From positions 1,038,117-1,102,116 of the forward strand of contig NW_027478532.1 of the NCBI RefSeq assembly GCF_051014685.1: a stretch of DNA of 64,000 bases, given 5' to 3'. The position numbers and the translations under genes were made by a program. Shown here piece by piece: positions 1 to 12,470 of the stretch. The notes under the pieces are model-generated. The model did not search any database, was not told where the DNA came from, and saw only the letters and a list, made by a program, of their open reading frames with translations. This stretch comes from Ptiloglossa arizonensis (lineage: Eukaryota > Arthropoda > Insecta > Hymenoptera > Colletidae). Numbering within the stretch: the stretch's first letter is position 1; each line of letters opens with the position of its first letter.

Positions 1-3000
1 ATACCGTTGTAATCGGGCGAGTTTCTACTTTCAAATGCAACAGAAATTTTGCGGATTGATCAATCCGTTCGCGAGATATGACAGTTTGGAGATAAGAAAC
101 GCTTTAGAAACTCAAAATTTTCGGAGTTTTATGCTCGAAACGAATAACCAGAACGGCCCAGGGGAAAAGTGCGCATACCATTGTAATCGGGCGAGTTTCC
201 ACTTTCAAATGCAACAGAAATTTTGCGGAATGGTCAATCCGTTCGCGAGATATGGCAGTTTGGAGGTAAGAAACGCTTGAGAAACTCAAAATTTTCGCAG
301 TTCTGGTGCTCGAAACGAATACCTGGAACGGCCCAGGGGAAAAGTGCGCATACCGTTGTAATCCGGCGAGTTTCCACTTTCAAATGCAACAGAAATTTTG
401 CGGATTGGTCAATCCGTTCGCGAGATATGGCAGTTTGGAGGTAAGAAACGCTTGAGAAACTCAAAATTTTCGCAGTTTTATGCTCGAAACGAATAACTAG
501 AACGGCCCAGGGGAAAAGTGCGCATACCGTTGTAATCGGGCCAGTTTCTACTTTCAAATGCAACAGAAATTTTGCGGATTGATCAATCCGTTCGCGAGAT
601 ATGGCAGTTTGGAGATAAGAAACGCTTTAGAAACTCAAAATTTTCGCAGTTTTATGCTCGAAACGAATAACTAGATCGGCCCAGGGGAAAAGTGCGCATA
701 CCGTTGTAATCGGGCGAGTTTCTACTTTCAAATGCAACAGAAATTTTGCGGATTGATCATTCCGTTCGCGAGATATGGCAGTTTGGAGATAAGAAACGCT
801 TTAGAAACTCAAAATTTTCGGAGTTTTATGCTCGAAACGAATAACTAGAACGGCCCAGGGGAAAAGTGCGCATACCGTTGTAATCGGGCGAGTTTCCACT
901 TTCAAATGCAACAGAAATTTTGCGGATTGGTCAATCCGTTCGCGAGATATGGCAGTTTGGAGGTAAGAAACGCTTGAGAAACTCAAAATTTTCGCAGTTC
1001 TGGTGCTCGAAACGAATAACTGGAACGGTCTAGGGGAAGACTACACATACCGTTGTATTCGGGCGAGTTTCTACTATCAAATACAATAGAAATTTTGCGG
1101 ATTAGTCAATCCGTTCGCGAGATATGGCAGTTTGGATGTAAGAAACGCTTGAGAAACTCAAAATTTTCGCAGTTCTGATGCTCGAAACGAATAACTAGAA
1201 CGGCCCAGGGGAAAAGTGCGCATACCGTTGTAATCGGGCGAGTTTCTACTTTCAAATGCAACAGAAATTTTGCGGATTGATCAATCCGTTCGCGAGATAT
1301 GGCAGTTTGGAGATAAGAAACGCTTTAGAAACTCAAAATTTTCGCAGTTTTATGCTCGAAACGAATAACTAGAACGGCCCAGGGGAAAAGTGCGCATACC
1401 GTTGTAATCGGGCGAGTTTCTACTTTCAAATGCAACAGAAATTTTTCGGATTGATCAATCCGTTCGCGAGATATGGCAGTTTGGAGATAAGAAACGCTTT
1501 AGAAACTCAAAATTTTCGGAGTTTTATGCTCGAAACGAATAACTAGAACGGCCCAGGGGAAAAGTGCGCATACCGTTGTAATCGGGCGAGTTTCTACTTT
1601 CAAATGCAACAGAAATTTTTCGGATTGATCAATCCGTTCGCGAGATATGGCAGTTTGGAGGTAAGAAACGCTTGAGAAACTCAAAATTTTCGCAGTTCTG
1701 GTGCTCGAAACGAATAACTGGAACGGTCTAGGGGAAAACTACACATACCGTTGTAATGAGGCGAGTTTCTACTTTCAAATGCAACAGAAATTTTGCGGAT
1801 TGGTCAATCCGTTCGCGAGATATGGCAGTTTGAAGGTAAGAAGCGCTTGAGAAACTCAAAATTTTCGCAGTTCTGATGCTCGAAACGAATAACTGGAACG
1901 GCCTAGGGGAAAAGTACACATACCGTTGTAATCGGGTGAGTTTCTACTTTCAGATGCAACAGAAATCATGCGGATTGGTCAATCCGTTCGCGAGATATGG
2001 CCGTTTGGATGTAAGAAACGCTTGAGAAACTCAAAATTTTCGCATTTCTGATGCTCGAAACGAATAACTGGAACGGCCTAGGGGAAAAGTGCGCATACCG
2101 TTGTAATCGGGTGAGTTTCTACTTTCAAATACAATTGAAATTTTGCGGATTGGTCAATCCGTTCGCGAGATATGGCAGTTTGGAGGTAAGAAACGCTTGA
2201 GAAACTCAAAATTTTCGCAGTTCTGATGCTCGAAACGAATAACTAGAACGGCCCAGGGGAAAAGTGCGCATACCGTTGTAATCGGGCGAGTTTCTACTTT
2301 CAAATGCAACAGAAATTTTGCGGATTGATCAATCCGTTCGCGAGATATGGCAGTTTGGAGATAAGAAACGCTTTAGAAACTCAAAATTTTCGCAGTTTTA
2401 TGCTCGAAACGAATAACTAGAACGGCCCAGGGGAAAAGTGCGCATACCGTTGTAATCGGGCGAGTTTCTACTTTCAAATGCAACAGAAATTTTTCGGATT
2501 GATCAATCCGTTCGCGAGATATGGCAGTTTGGAGATAAGAAACGCTTTAGAAACTCAAAATTTTCGGAGTTTTATGCTCGAAACGAATAACTAGAACGGC
2601 CCAGGGGAAAAGTGCGCATACCGTTGTAATCGGGCGAGTTTCTACTTTCAAATGCAACAGAAATTTTGCGGATTGATCAATCCGTTCGCGAGATATGGCA
2701 GTTTGGAGATAAGAAACGCTTTAGAAACTCAAAATTTTCGGAGTTTTATGCTCGAAACGAATAACTAGAACGGCCCAGGGGAAAAGTGCGCATACCGTTG
2801 TAATCGGGCGAGTTTCCACTTTCAAATGCAACAGAAATTTTGCGGAATGGTCAATCCGTTCGCGAGATATGGCAGTTTGGAGGTAAGAAACGCTTGAGAA
2901 ACTCAAAATTTTCGCAGTTCTGGTGCTCGAAACGAATAACTGGAACGGTCTAGGGGAAAAGTACACATACCGTTGTAATCGGGCGAGTTTCTACTTTCAG

Positions 3001-4540
3001 ATGCAACAGAAATTTTGCGGATTGGTCAATCCGTTCGCGAGATATGGCCGTTTGGATGTAAGAAACGCTTGAGAAACTCAAAATTTTCGCAGTTCTGATG
3101 CTCGAAACGAATAACTAGAACGGCCTAGGGGAAAAGTACGCACACCGTTGTAATCGGGCGAGTTTCTACTTTCAGATGCAACAGAAATCATGCGGATTGG
3201 TTAATCCGTTCGCGAGATATGGCCGTTTGGATGTAAGAAACGCTTGAGAAACTCGAAATTTTCGGAGTTTTATGCTCGAAACGAATAACTAGAACGGCCC
3301 AGGGGAAAAGTGCGCATACCGTTGTAATCGGGCGAGTTTCCACTTTCAAATGCAACAGAAATTTTGCGGAATGGTCAATCCGTTCGCGAGATATGGCAGT
3401 TTGGAGGTAAGAAACGCTTGAGAAACTCAAAATTTTCGCAGTTCTGGTGCTCGAAACGAATAACTGGAACGGTCTAGGGGAAAAGTACACATACCGTTGT
3501 AATCGGGCGAGTTTCTACTTTCAGATGCAACAGAAATTTTGCGGATTGGTCAATCCGTTCGCGAGATATGGCAGTTTGGAGGTAAGAAACGCTTGAGAAA
3601 CTCAAAATTTTCGCAGTTCTGATGCTCGAAACGAATAACTAGGACGGCCCAGGGGAAAAGTGCGCATACCGTTGTAATCGGGCGAGTTTCTACTTTCAAA
3701 TGCAACAGAAATTTTGAGGATTGATCAATCCGTTCGCGAGATATGGCAGTTTCGAGATAAGAAACGCTTTAGAAACTCAAAATTTTCGCAGTTCTGATGC
3801 TCGAAACGAATGACTAGAACGGCCTAGGGGAGAAGTACGCATACCGCTGTAATCGGGCGAGTTTCTACTTTCAAATGCAACAGAAATTTTGCGGATTGGT
3901 CAATCCGTTCGCGAGATATGGCCGTTTGGATGTAAGAAACGCTTGAGAAACTCAAAATTTTCGCAGTTCTGATGCTCGAAACGAATGACTAGAACGGCCT
4001 AGGGGAGAAGTGCTCATACCGTTGTAATCGGGCGAGTTTCTACATTCAGAAGCAACAGAAATTTTGCGGATTGGTAAATCCGTTCGTGAGATATGGCAGT
4101 TTGGAGGTAAGAAACGCTTGAGAAACTCAAAATTTTCGCAGTTCTGATGCTCGAAACGAATGACTAGAACGGCCTAGGGGAGAAGTACTCATACCGCTGT
4201 AATCGGGCGAGTTTCTACTTTCATATGCAACAGAAATTATGCGGATTGTTCAATCCGTTCGCGAGATATGGCCGTTTGGATGTAAGAAACGCTTGAGAAA
4301 CTCAAAATTTTCGCAGTTCTGATGCTCGAAACGAATAACTAGAACGGCCTAGGGGAAAAGTGCGCATACCGTTGTAATCGGGCGAGTTTCTACTTTCAGA
4401 TGCAACAGAAATTTTGCGGATTGGTCAATCGGTTCGCGAGATATGGCAGTTTGGAGGTAAGAAAGGCTTGAGAAACTCAAAATTTTCGCAGTTCTGATGC
4501 TCGAAACGAATAACTAGAACGGCCTAGGGGAAAAGTGCGC
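1..4540. repeat. Heterogeneous, more diverged satellite block
   Basis: About 26 monomers in this part show many private variants not seen later, such as GATATGACAG near 75, GTATTCGGG near 1055, GTAATGAGG near 1754, CGGATTAGTCAAT near 1099 and CAATTGAAA near 2133. HOR order is weak: a roughly 2.6-monomer stretch near 1140-1600 recurs at 2190-2650 (offset 1048), and a TTCCAC/GGAATGGTC monomer recurs near 175, 2793 and 3314. p2-, p3- and q-like precursors are recognisable by GGTCTAGGGGAAAACTACACAT and ATCATGCGGATTGG. Greater divergence is typical of older satellite near an array edge, so the flank may lie to the left, but this cannot be seen here. Confidence 0.8.
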
Positions 4541-7500
4541 ATACCGTTGTAATCGGGCGAGTTTCTACTTTCAGATGCAACAGAAATCATGCGGATTGGT
4601 TAATCCGTTCGCGAGATGTGGCCGTTTGGATGTAAGAAACGCTTGAGAAACTCAAAATTTTCGCAGTTCTGATGCTCGAAACGAATAACTAGAACGGCCC
4701 AGGGGAAAAGTGCGCACACCGTTGTAATCGGGCGAGTTTCTACTTTCAAATGCAACAGAAATTTTGCGGATTGATCAATCCGTTCGCGAGATATGGCAGT
4801 TTGGAGATAAGAAACGCTTTAGAAACTCGAAATTTTCGGAGTTTTATGCTTGAAACGAATAACTAGAACGGCCTAGGGGAAAAGTGCGCATACCGTTGTA
4901 ATCGGGCGAGTTTCTACTTTCAGAAGCAACAGAAATATTGCGGATTGGTCAATCCGTTCGTGAGATATGGCAGTTTGGAGGTAAGAAACGCTTGAGAAAC
5001 TCAAAATTTTCGCAGTTCTGATGCTCGAAACGAATGACTACAACGGCCTAGGGGAGAAGTACGCAGACCGTTGTAATCGGGCGAGTTTCTACTTTCAGAT
5101 GCAACAGAAGCCATGCGGATTGGTCAATCCGTTCGCGAGATATGGCCGTTTGGATGTAAGAAACGCTTGAGAAACTCAAAATTTTCGCAGTTCTGATGCT
5201 CGAAACGAATAACTAGAACGGCCTAGGGGAAAAGTACGCACACCGTTGTAATCGGGCGAGTTTCTACTTTCAGATGCAACAGAAATCATGCGGATTGGTT
5301 AATCCGTTCGCGAGATATGGCCGTTTGGATGTAAGAAACGCTTGAGAAACTCAAAATTTTCGCAGTTCTGATGCTCGAAACGAATAACTAGAACGGCCTA
5401 GGGGAAAAGTGCGCATACCGTTGTAATAGGGCGAGTTTCTACTGTCAGAAGCAACAGAAATTTTGCGGATTGGTCAATCCGTTCGTGAGATATGGCAGTT
5501 TGGAGGTAAGAAACGCTTGAGAAACTCAAAATTTTCGAAGTTCTGATGCTCGAAACGAATGACTAGAACGGCCTATGGGAGAAGTACTCATACCGTTGTA
5601 ATCGGGCGAGTTTCTACTTTCAGATGCAACAGAAATCATGCGGATTGGTCAATCCGTTCGCGAGATATGGCAGTTTGGAGGTAAGAAACGCTTTAGAAAC
5701 TCAAAATTTTCGCAGTTTTATGCTCGAAACGAATAACTAGAACGACCCAGGGGTAAAGTGCGCATACCGTTGTAATCGGGCGAGTTTCTACTTTCAAATA
5801 CAACAGAAATTTTGCGGATTGGTCAATCCGTTCGCGAGATATGCCAGTTTGGAGGTAAGAAACGCTTGAGAAACTCAAAATTTTCGCAATTCTGATGCTC
5901 GAAACGAATAAATAGAACGGCCCAGGGGAAAAGTGCGCATACCGTTGTAATCGGGCGAGTTTCTACTTTCAAATGCAACAGAAATTTTGTGGATTGATCA
6001 ATCCGTTCGCGAGATATGGCAGTTTGGAGATAAGAAACGCTTTAGAAACTCGAAATTTTCGCAGTTTTATGCTCGAAACGAATAACTAGAACGGCCCAGG
6101 GGAAAAGTGCGCATACCGTTGTAATCGGGCGAGTTTCTACTTTCAGATGCAACAGAAATTTTGCGGATTGATCGATCCGTTCGCGAGATATGGCAGTTTG
6201 GAGATAAGAAACGCTTGAGAAACTCAAAATTTTCGCAGTTCCGATGCTCGAAACGAATAACTAGAACGGCCTAGGGGAAAAGTGCGCATACCGTTGTAAT
6301 CGGGCGAGTTTCTACTTTCAGATGCAACAGAAATCATGCGGATTGGTTAATCCGTTCGCGAGATATGGCCGTTTGGATGTAAGAAACGCTTGAGAAACTC
6401 AAAATTTTCGCAGTTCTGATGCTCGAAACGAATAACTAGAACGGCCCAGGAGAAAAGTGCGCATACCGTTGTAATCGGGCGAGTTTCTACTTTCAAATGC
6501 AACAGAAATTTTGCGGATTGATCAATCCGTTCGCGAGATATGGCAGTTTGGAGATAAGAAACGCTTTAGAAACTCGAAATTTTCGGAGTTTTATGCTCGA
6601 AACGAATAACTAGAACGGCCCAGGGGAAAAGTGCGCATACCGTTGTAATCGGGCGAGTTTCTACTTTCAAATGCAACAGAAATTTTGCGGATTGATCAAT
6701 CCGTTCGCGAGATATGGCAGTTTGGAGATAAGAAACGCTTTAGAAACTCAAAATTTTCGCAGTTCTGATGCTCGAAACGAATAACTAGAACGGCCCAGGG
6801 GAAAAGTGCGCATACCGTTGTAATCGGGCGAGTTTCTACTTTCAAATGCAACAGAAATTTTGCGGATTGATCAATCCGTTCGCGAGATATGGCAGTTTGG
6901 AGATAAGAAACGCTTTAGAAACTCAAAATTTTCGGAGTTTTATGCTCGAAACGAATAACTAGGACGGCCCAGGGGAAAAGTGCGCATACCGTTGTAATCG
7001 GGCGAGTTTCCACTTTCAAATGCAACAGAAATTTTGCGGATTGGTCAATCGGTTCGAGAGATATGGCAGTTTGGAGGTAAGAAACGCTTGAGAAACTCAA
7101 AATTTTCGCAGTTCTGGTGCTCGAAACGAATAACTGGAACGGTCTAGGGGAAAACTACACATACCGTTGTAATCGGGCGAGTTTCTACTATCAAATACAA
7201 TAAAAATTTTGCGGATTGGTCAATCCGTTCGCGAGATATGGCAGTTTGGATGTAAGAAACGCTTGAGAAACTCAAAATTTTCGCAGTTCTGATGCTCGAA
7301 ACGAATAACTAGAACGGCCCAGGGGAAAAGTGCGCATACCGTTGTAATCGGGCGAGTTTCTACTTTCAAATGCAATAGAAATTTTGCGGATTGATCAATC
7401 CGTTCGCGAGATATGGCAGTTTGGAGGTAAGAAACGCTCGAGAAACTCAAAATTTTCGCAGTTCTGATGCTCGAAACGAATGACTAGAACGGCCTAGGGG

Positions 7501-7860
7501 AGAAGTACGCAGACCGCTGTAATCGGGCGAGTTTCTACTTTCAGATGCAACAGAAGTCATGCGGATTGGTCAATCCGTTCGCGAGATATGGCCGTTTGGA
7601 TGTAAGAAACGCTTGAGAAACTCAAAATTTTCGAAGTTCTGATGCTCGAAACGAATAACTAGGACGGCCTAGGGGAAAAGTACGCACACCGTTGTAATCG
7701 GGCGAGTTTCTACTTTCAGATGCAACAGAAATCATGCGGATTGGTTAATCGGTTCGCGAGATATGGCCGTTTGGATGTAAGAAACGCTCGAGAAACTCAA
7801 AATTTTCGCAGTTCTGATGCTCGAAACGAATAACTAGAACGGCCTAGGGGAAAAGCGCGC
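4541..7860. repeat. 19-monomer macro-HOR, copy 1 (3320 bp)
   Basis: The boundary is set by the monomer with GAGATGTGG, whose starts at 4541, 7861 and 11180 are 3320 and 3319 bp apart. Nineteen monomers follow in order: a q2-like unit, a unit with the private TGCTTGAAACG (4850, 8170, 11489), a CAGAAGCAAC unit with GACTACAACGG, an AGCCATG unit, a q2 unit, then n1 (5415), n2, n3, m1 (5939), m2, m3, m4, m5, m6, p2 (6986), p3, and three further units ending in the GGTTAATCGG monomer of copy 1 near 7686. This copy contains the n, m and p types that are amplified separately further right, so it resembles the parental order. Confidence 0.85.
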
Positions 7861-10800
7861 ATACCGTTGTAATCGGGCGAGTTTCTACTTTCAGATGCAA
7901 CAGAAATCATGCGGATTGGTTAATCCGTTCGCGAGATGTGGCCGTTTGGATGTAAGAAACGCTAGAGAAACTCAAAATTTTCGCAGTTCTGATGCTCGAA
8001 ACGAATAACTAGAACGGCCCAGGGGAAAAGTGCGCACACCGTTTTAATCGGGCGAGTTTCTACTTTCAAATGCAACAGAAATTTTGCGGATTGATCAATC
8101 CGTTCGCGAGATATGGCAGTTTGGAGATAAGAAACGCTTTAGAAACTCGAAATTTTCGGAGTTTTATGCTTGAAACGAATAACTAGAACGGCCTAGGGGA
8201 AAAGTGCGCATACCGTTGTAATCGGGCGAGTTTCTACTTTCAGAAGCAACAGAAATTTTGCGGATTGGTCAATCCGTTCGTGAGATATGGCAGTTTGGAG
8301 GTAAGAAACGCTTGAGAAACTCAAAATTTTCGCAGTTCTGATGCTCGAAACGAATGACTACAACGGCCTAGGGGAGAAGTACGCAGACCGTTGTAATCGG
8401 GCGAGTTTCTACTTTCAGATGCAACAGAAGTCATGCGGATTGGTCAATCCGTTCGCGAGATATGGCCGTTTGGATGTAAGAAACGCTTGAGAAACTCAAA
8501 ATTTTCGCAGTTCTGATGCTCGAAACGAATAACTAGAACGGCCTAGGGGAAAAGTACGCACACCGTTGTAATCGGGCGAGTTTCTACTTTCAGATGCAAC
8601 AGAAATCATGCGGATTGGTTAATCCGTTCGCGAGATATGGCCGTTTGGATGTAAGAAACGCTTGAGAAACTCAAAATTTTCGCAGTTCTGATGCTCGAAA
8701 CGAATAACTAGAACGGCCTAGGGGAAAAGTGCGCATACCGTTGTAATCGGGCGAGTTTCTACTTTCAGAAGCAACAGAAATTTTGCGGATTGGTCAATCC
8801 GTTCGTGAGATATGGCAGTTTGGAGGTAAGAAACGCTTGAGAAACTCAAAATTTTCGAAGTTCTGATGCTCGAAACGAATGACTAGAACGGCCTAGGGGA
8901 GAAGTACTCATACCGTTGTAATCGGGCGAGTTTCTACTTTCAGATGCAACAGAAATCATGCGGATTGGTCAATCCGTTCGCGAGATATGGCAGTTTGGAG
9001 GTAAGAAACGCTTTAGAAACTCAAAATTTTCGCAGTTTTATGCTCGAAACGAATAACTAGAACGACCCAGGGGTAAAGTGCGCATACCGTTGTAATCGGG
9101 CGAGTTTCTACTTTCAAATACAACAGAAATTTTGCGGATTGGTCAATCCGTTCGCGAGATATGCCAGTTTGGAGGTAAGAAACGCTTGAGAAACTCAAAA
9201 TTTTCGCAATTCTGATGCTCGAAACGAATAAATAGAACGGCCCAGGGGAAAAGTGCGCATACCGTTGTAATCGGGCGAGTTTCTACTTTCAAATGCAACA
9301 GAAATTTTGCGGATTGATCAATCCGTTCGCGAGATATGGCAGTTTGGAGATAAGAAACGCTTTAGAAACTCGAAATTTTCGCAGTTTTATGCTCGAAACG
9401 AATAACTAGAACGGCCCAGGGGAAAAGTGCGCATACCGTTGTAATCGGGCGAGTTTCTACTTTCAGATGCAACAGAAATTTTGCGGATTGATCGATCCGT
9501 TCGCGAGATATGGCAGTTTGGAGATAAGAAACGCTTGAGAAACTCAAAATTTTCGCAGTTCCGATGCTCGAAACGAATAACTAGAACGGCCTAGGGGAAA
9601 AGTGCTCATTCTGTTGTAATCGGGCGAGTTTCTACTTTCAAATGCAACAGAAATTTTGCGGATTGGTCAATCCGTTCGCGAGATATGGCAGTTTGGAGAT
9701 AAGAAACGCTTTAGAAACTCGAAATTTTCGGAGTTTTATGCTCGAAACGAATAACTAGAACGGCCCAGGGGAAAAGTGCGCATACCGTTGTAATCGGGCG
9801 AGTTTCTACTTTCAAATGCAACAGAAATTTTGCGGATTGATCAATCCGTTCGCGAGATATGGCAGTTTGGAGATAAGAAACGCTTTAGAAACTCAAAATT
9901 TTCGCAGTTCTGATGCTCGAAACGAATAACTAGAACGGCCCAGGGGAAAAGTGCGCATACCGTTGTAATCGGGCGAGTTTCTACTTTCAAATGCAACAGA
10001 AATTTTGCGGATTGATCAATCCGTTCGCGAGATATGGCAGTTTGGAGATAAGAAACGCTTTAGAAACTCAAAATTTTCGGAGTTTTATGCTCGAAACGAA
10101 TAACTAGGACGGCCCAGGGGAAAAGTGCGCATACCATTGTAATCGGGCGAGTTTCTACTTTCAAATGCAACAGAAATTTTGCGGATTGATCAATCCGTTC
10201 GCGAGATATGGCAGTTTGGAGATAAGAAACGCTTTAGAAACTCAAAATTTTCGCAGTTTTATGCTCGAAACGAATAACTAGAACGGCCCAGGGGAAAAGT
10301 GCGCATACCGTTGTAATCGGGCGAGTTTCCACTTTCAAATGCAACAGAAATTTTGCGGATTGGTCAATCGGTTCGAGAGATATGGCAGTTTGGAGGTAAG
10401 AAACGCTTGAGAAACTCAAAATTTTCGCAGTTCTGGTGCTCGAAACGAATAACTGGAACGGTCTAGGGGAAAACTACACATACCGTTGTAATCGGGCGAG
10501 TTTCTACTATCAAATACAATAAAAATTTTGCGGATTGGTCAATCCGTTCGCGAGATATGGCAGTTTGGATGTAAGAAACGCTTGAGAAACTCAAAATTTT
10601 CGCAGTTCTGATGCTCGAAACGAATAACTAGAACGGCCCAGGGGAAAAGTGCGCATACCGTTGTAATCGGGCGAGTTTCTACTTTCAAATGCAATAGAAA
10701 TTTTGCGGATTGATCAATCCGTTCGCGAGATATGGCAGTTTGGAGGTAAGAAACGCTCGAGAAACTCAAAATTTTCGCAGTTCTGATGCTCGAAACGAAT

Positions 10801-11179
10801 GACTAGAACGGCCTAGGGGAGAAGTACGCAGACCGCTGTAATCGGGCGAGTTTCTACTTTCAGATGCAACAGAAGTCATGCGGATTGGTCAATCCGTTCG
10901 CGAGATATGGCCGTTTGGATGTAAGAAACGCTTGAGAAACTCAAAATTTTCGAAGTTCTGATGCTCGAAACGAATAACTAGGACGGCCTAGGGGAAAAGT
11001 ACGCACACCGTTGTAATCGGGCGAGTTTCTACTTTCAGATGCAACAGAAATCATGCGGATTGGTTAATCGGTTCGCGAGATATGGCCGTTTGGATGTAAG
11101 AAACGCTCGAGAAACTCAAAATTTTCGCAGTTCTGATGCTCGAAACGAATAACTAGAACGGCCTAGGGGAAAAGCGCGC
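7861..11179. repeat. 19-monomer macro-HOR, copy 2 (3319 bp)
   Basis: This repeats copy 1 at an offset of 3319-3320 bp, including private variants such as CTTGAAACG, AGAACGACCCAGGGGTAAAG and GGTTCGAGAG. Two compensating changes are visible. The m3-m4 pair of copy 1 (6288-6636) is replaced by a single fused monomer near 9608 with the unique GTGCTCATTCTGTTG, and an extra p1 monomer with ATACCATTG has been inserted near 10131 ahead of p2. The total length is therefore almost unchanged. The last monomer shares AAAAGCGCGC with the one at 7855. Confidence 0.85.
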
Positions 11180-12403
11180 ATACCGTTGTAATCGGGCGAG
11201 TTTCTACTTTCAGATGCAACAGAAATCATGCGGATTGGTTAATCCGTTCGCGAGATGTGGCCGTTTGGATGTAAGAAACGCTAGAGAAACTCAAAATTTT
11301 CGCAGTTCTGATGCTCGAAACGAATAACTAGAACGGCCCAGGGGAAAAGTGCGCACACCGTTGTAATCGGGCGAGTTTCTACTTTCAAATGCAACAGAAA
11401 TTTTGCGGATTGATCAATCCGTTCGCGAGATATGGCAGTTTGGAGATAAGAAACGCTTTAGAAACTCGAAATTTTCGGAGTTTTATGCTTGAAACGAATA
11501 ACTAGAACGGCCTAGGGGAAAAGTGCGCATACCGTTGTAATCGGGCGAGTTTCTACTTTCAGAAGCAACAGAAATTTTGCGGATTGGTCAATCCGTTCGT
11601 GAGATATGGCAGTTTGGAGGTAAGAAACGCTTGAGAAACTCAAAATTTTCGCAGTTCTGATGCTCGAAACGAATGACTACAACGGCCTAGGGGAGAAGTA
11701 CGCAGACCGTTGTAATCGGGCGAGTTTCTACTTTCAGATGCAACAGAAGTCATGCGGATTGGTCAATCCGTTCGCGAGATATGGCCGTTTGGATGTAAGA
11801 AACGCTTGAGAAACTCAAAATTTTCGCAGTTCTGATGCTCGAAACGAATAACTAGAACGGCCTAGGGGAAAAGTACGCACACCGTTGTAATCGGGCGAGT
11901 TTCTACTTTCAGATGCAACAGAAATCATGCGGATTGGTTAATCCGTTCGCGAGATATGGCCGTTTGGATGTAAGAAACGCTTGAGAAACTCAAAATTTTC
12001 GCAGTTCTGATGCTCGAAACGAATAACTAGAACGGCCTAGGGGAAAAGTGCGCATACCGTTGTAATCGGGCGAGTTTCTACTTTCAGAAGCAACAGGAAT
12101 TTTGCGGATTGGTCAATCCGTTCGTGAGATATGGCAGTTTGGAGGTAAGAAACGCTTGAGAAACTCAAAATTTTCGAAGTTCTGATGCTCGAAACGAATG
12201 ACTAGAACGACCCAGGGGTAAAGTGCGCATACCGTTGTAATCGGGCGAGTTTCTACTTTCAAATACAACAGAAATTTTGCGGATTGGTCAATCCGTTCGC
12301 GAGATATGCCAGTTTGGAGGTAAGAAACGCTTGAGAAACTCAAAATTTTCGCAATTCTGATGCTCGAAACGAATAAATAGAACGGCCCAGGGGAAAAGTG
12401 CGC
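11180..12403. repeat. 19-monomer macro-HOR, partial third copy with a recombinant monomer
   Basis: Copy 3 follows copy 2 with the same GAGATGTGG and CTTGAAACG markers, then runs into n1. The monomer starting near 12055 begins as n1 (CAGAAGCAAC, CGTGAGAT, GAAGTTCTGATG, GAATGACTAGAACG) but ends as n2 (ACCCAGGGGTAAAG) and is followed directly by n3. One whole monomer is missing relative to copies 1 and 2, so the m1 that lies 3320 bp apart in those copies is only 3145 bp away here. The join lies within about 12,199-12,212. Confidence 0.85.
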
Positions 12404-12404
12404 A

Positions 12405-12421
12405 TACCGTTGTAATCGGGC
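12405..12421 (+). other. CENP-B-box-like 17-bp motif (representative copy)
   Basis: The 17 bases TACCGTTGTAATCGGGC align without gaps to the mammalian CENP-B box YTTCGTTGGAARCGGGA with 12 of 17 matches. Against the essential core nTTCGnnnnAnnCGGGn, 7 of 9 positions agree: CG, A and CGGG are kept and TT is replaced by AC. The motif recurs at monomer positions 2-18 in nearly every unit. Common variants are ACACCG and AGACCG at its left edge, TACTG in one type (losing the CG), and rare CCGTGG forms near 13801, 16594, 39305, 46812 and 49082. CENP-B and related pogo-derived proteins bind such boxes in mammals. Binding here is only inferred, because the TT of the core is missing and the host's protein is unknown. 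Confidence 0.45.
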
Positions 12422-12454
12422 GAGTTTCTACTTTCAAATGCAACAGAAATTTTG

Positions 12455-12470
12455 CGGATTGATCAATCCG
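12455..12470. other. 16-bp perfect palindrome in the monomer (representative copy)
   Basis: CGGATTGATCAATCCG equals its own reverse complement and has a BclI site at its centre. It sits at monomer positions 52-67 in all types carrying GATCAAT (m1, m4, m5, m6, n4, p1). In GGTCAAT types the 7-bp arms CGGATTG and CAATCCG are kept around a non-complementary 2-bp centre. In GGTTAAT types the arm shrinks to 6 bp, and in GATCGAT types one arm pair is broken. It could be a dimeric protein binding site or a cruciform-prone dyad. The sequence shows only the symmetry. Confidence 0.85.
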
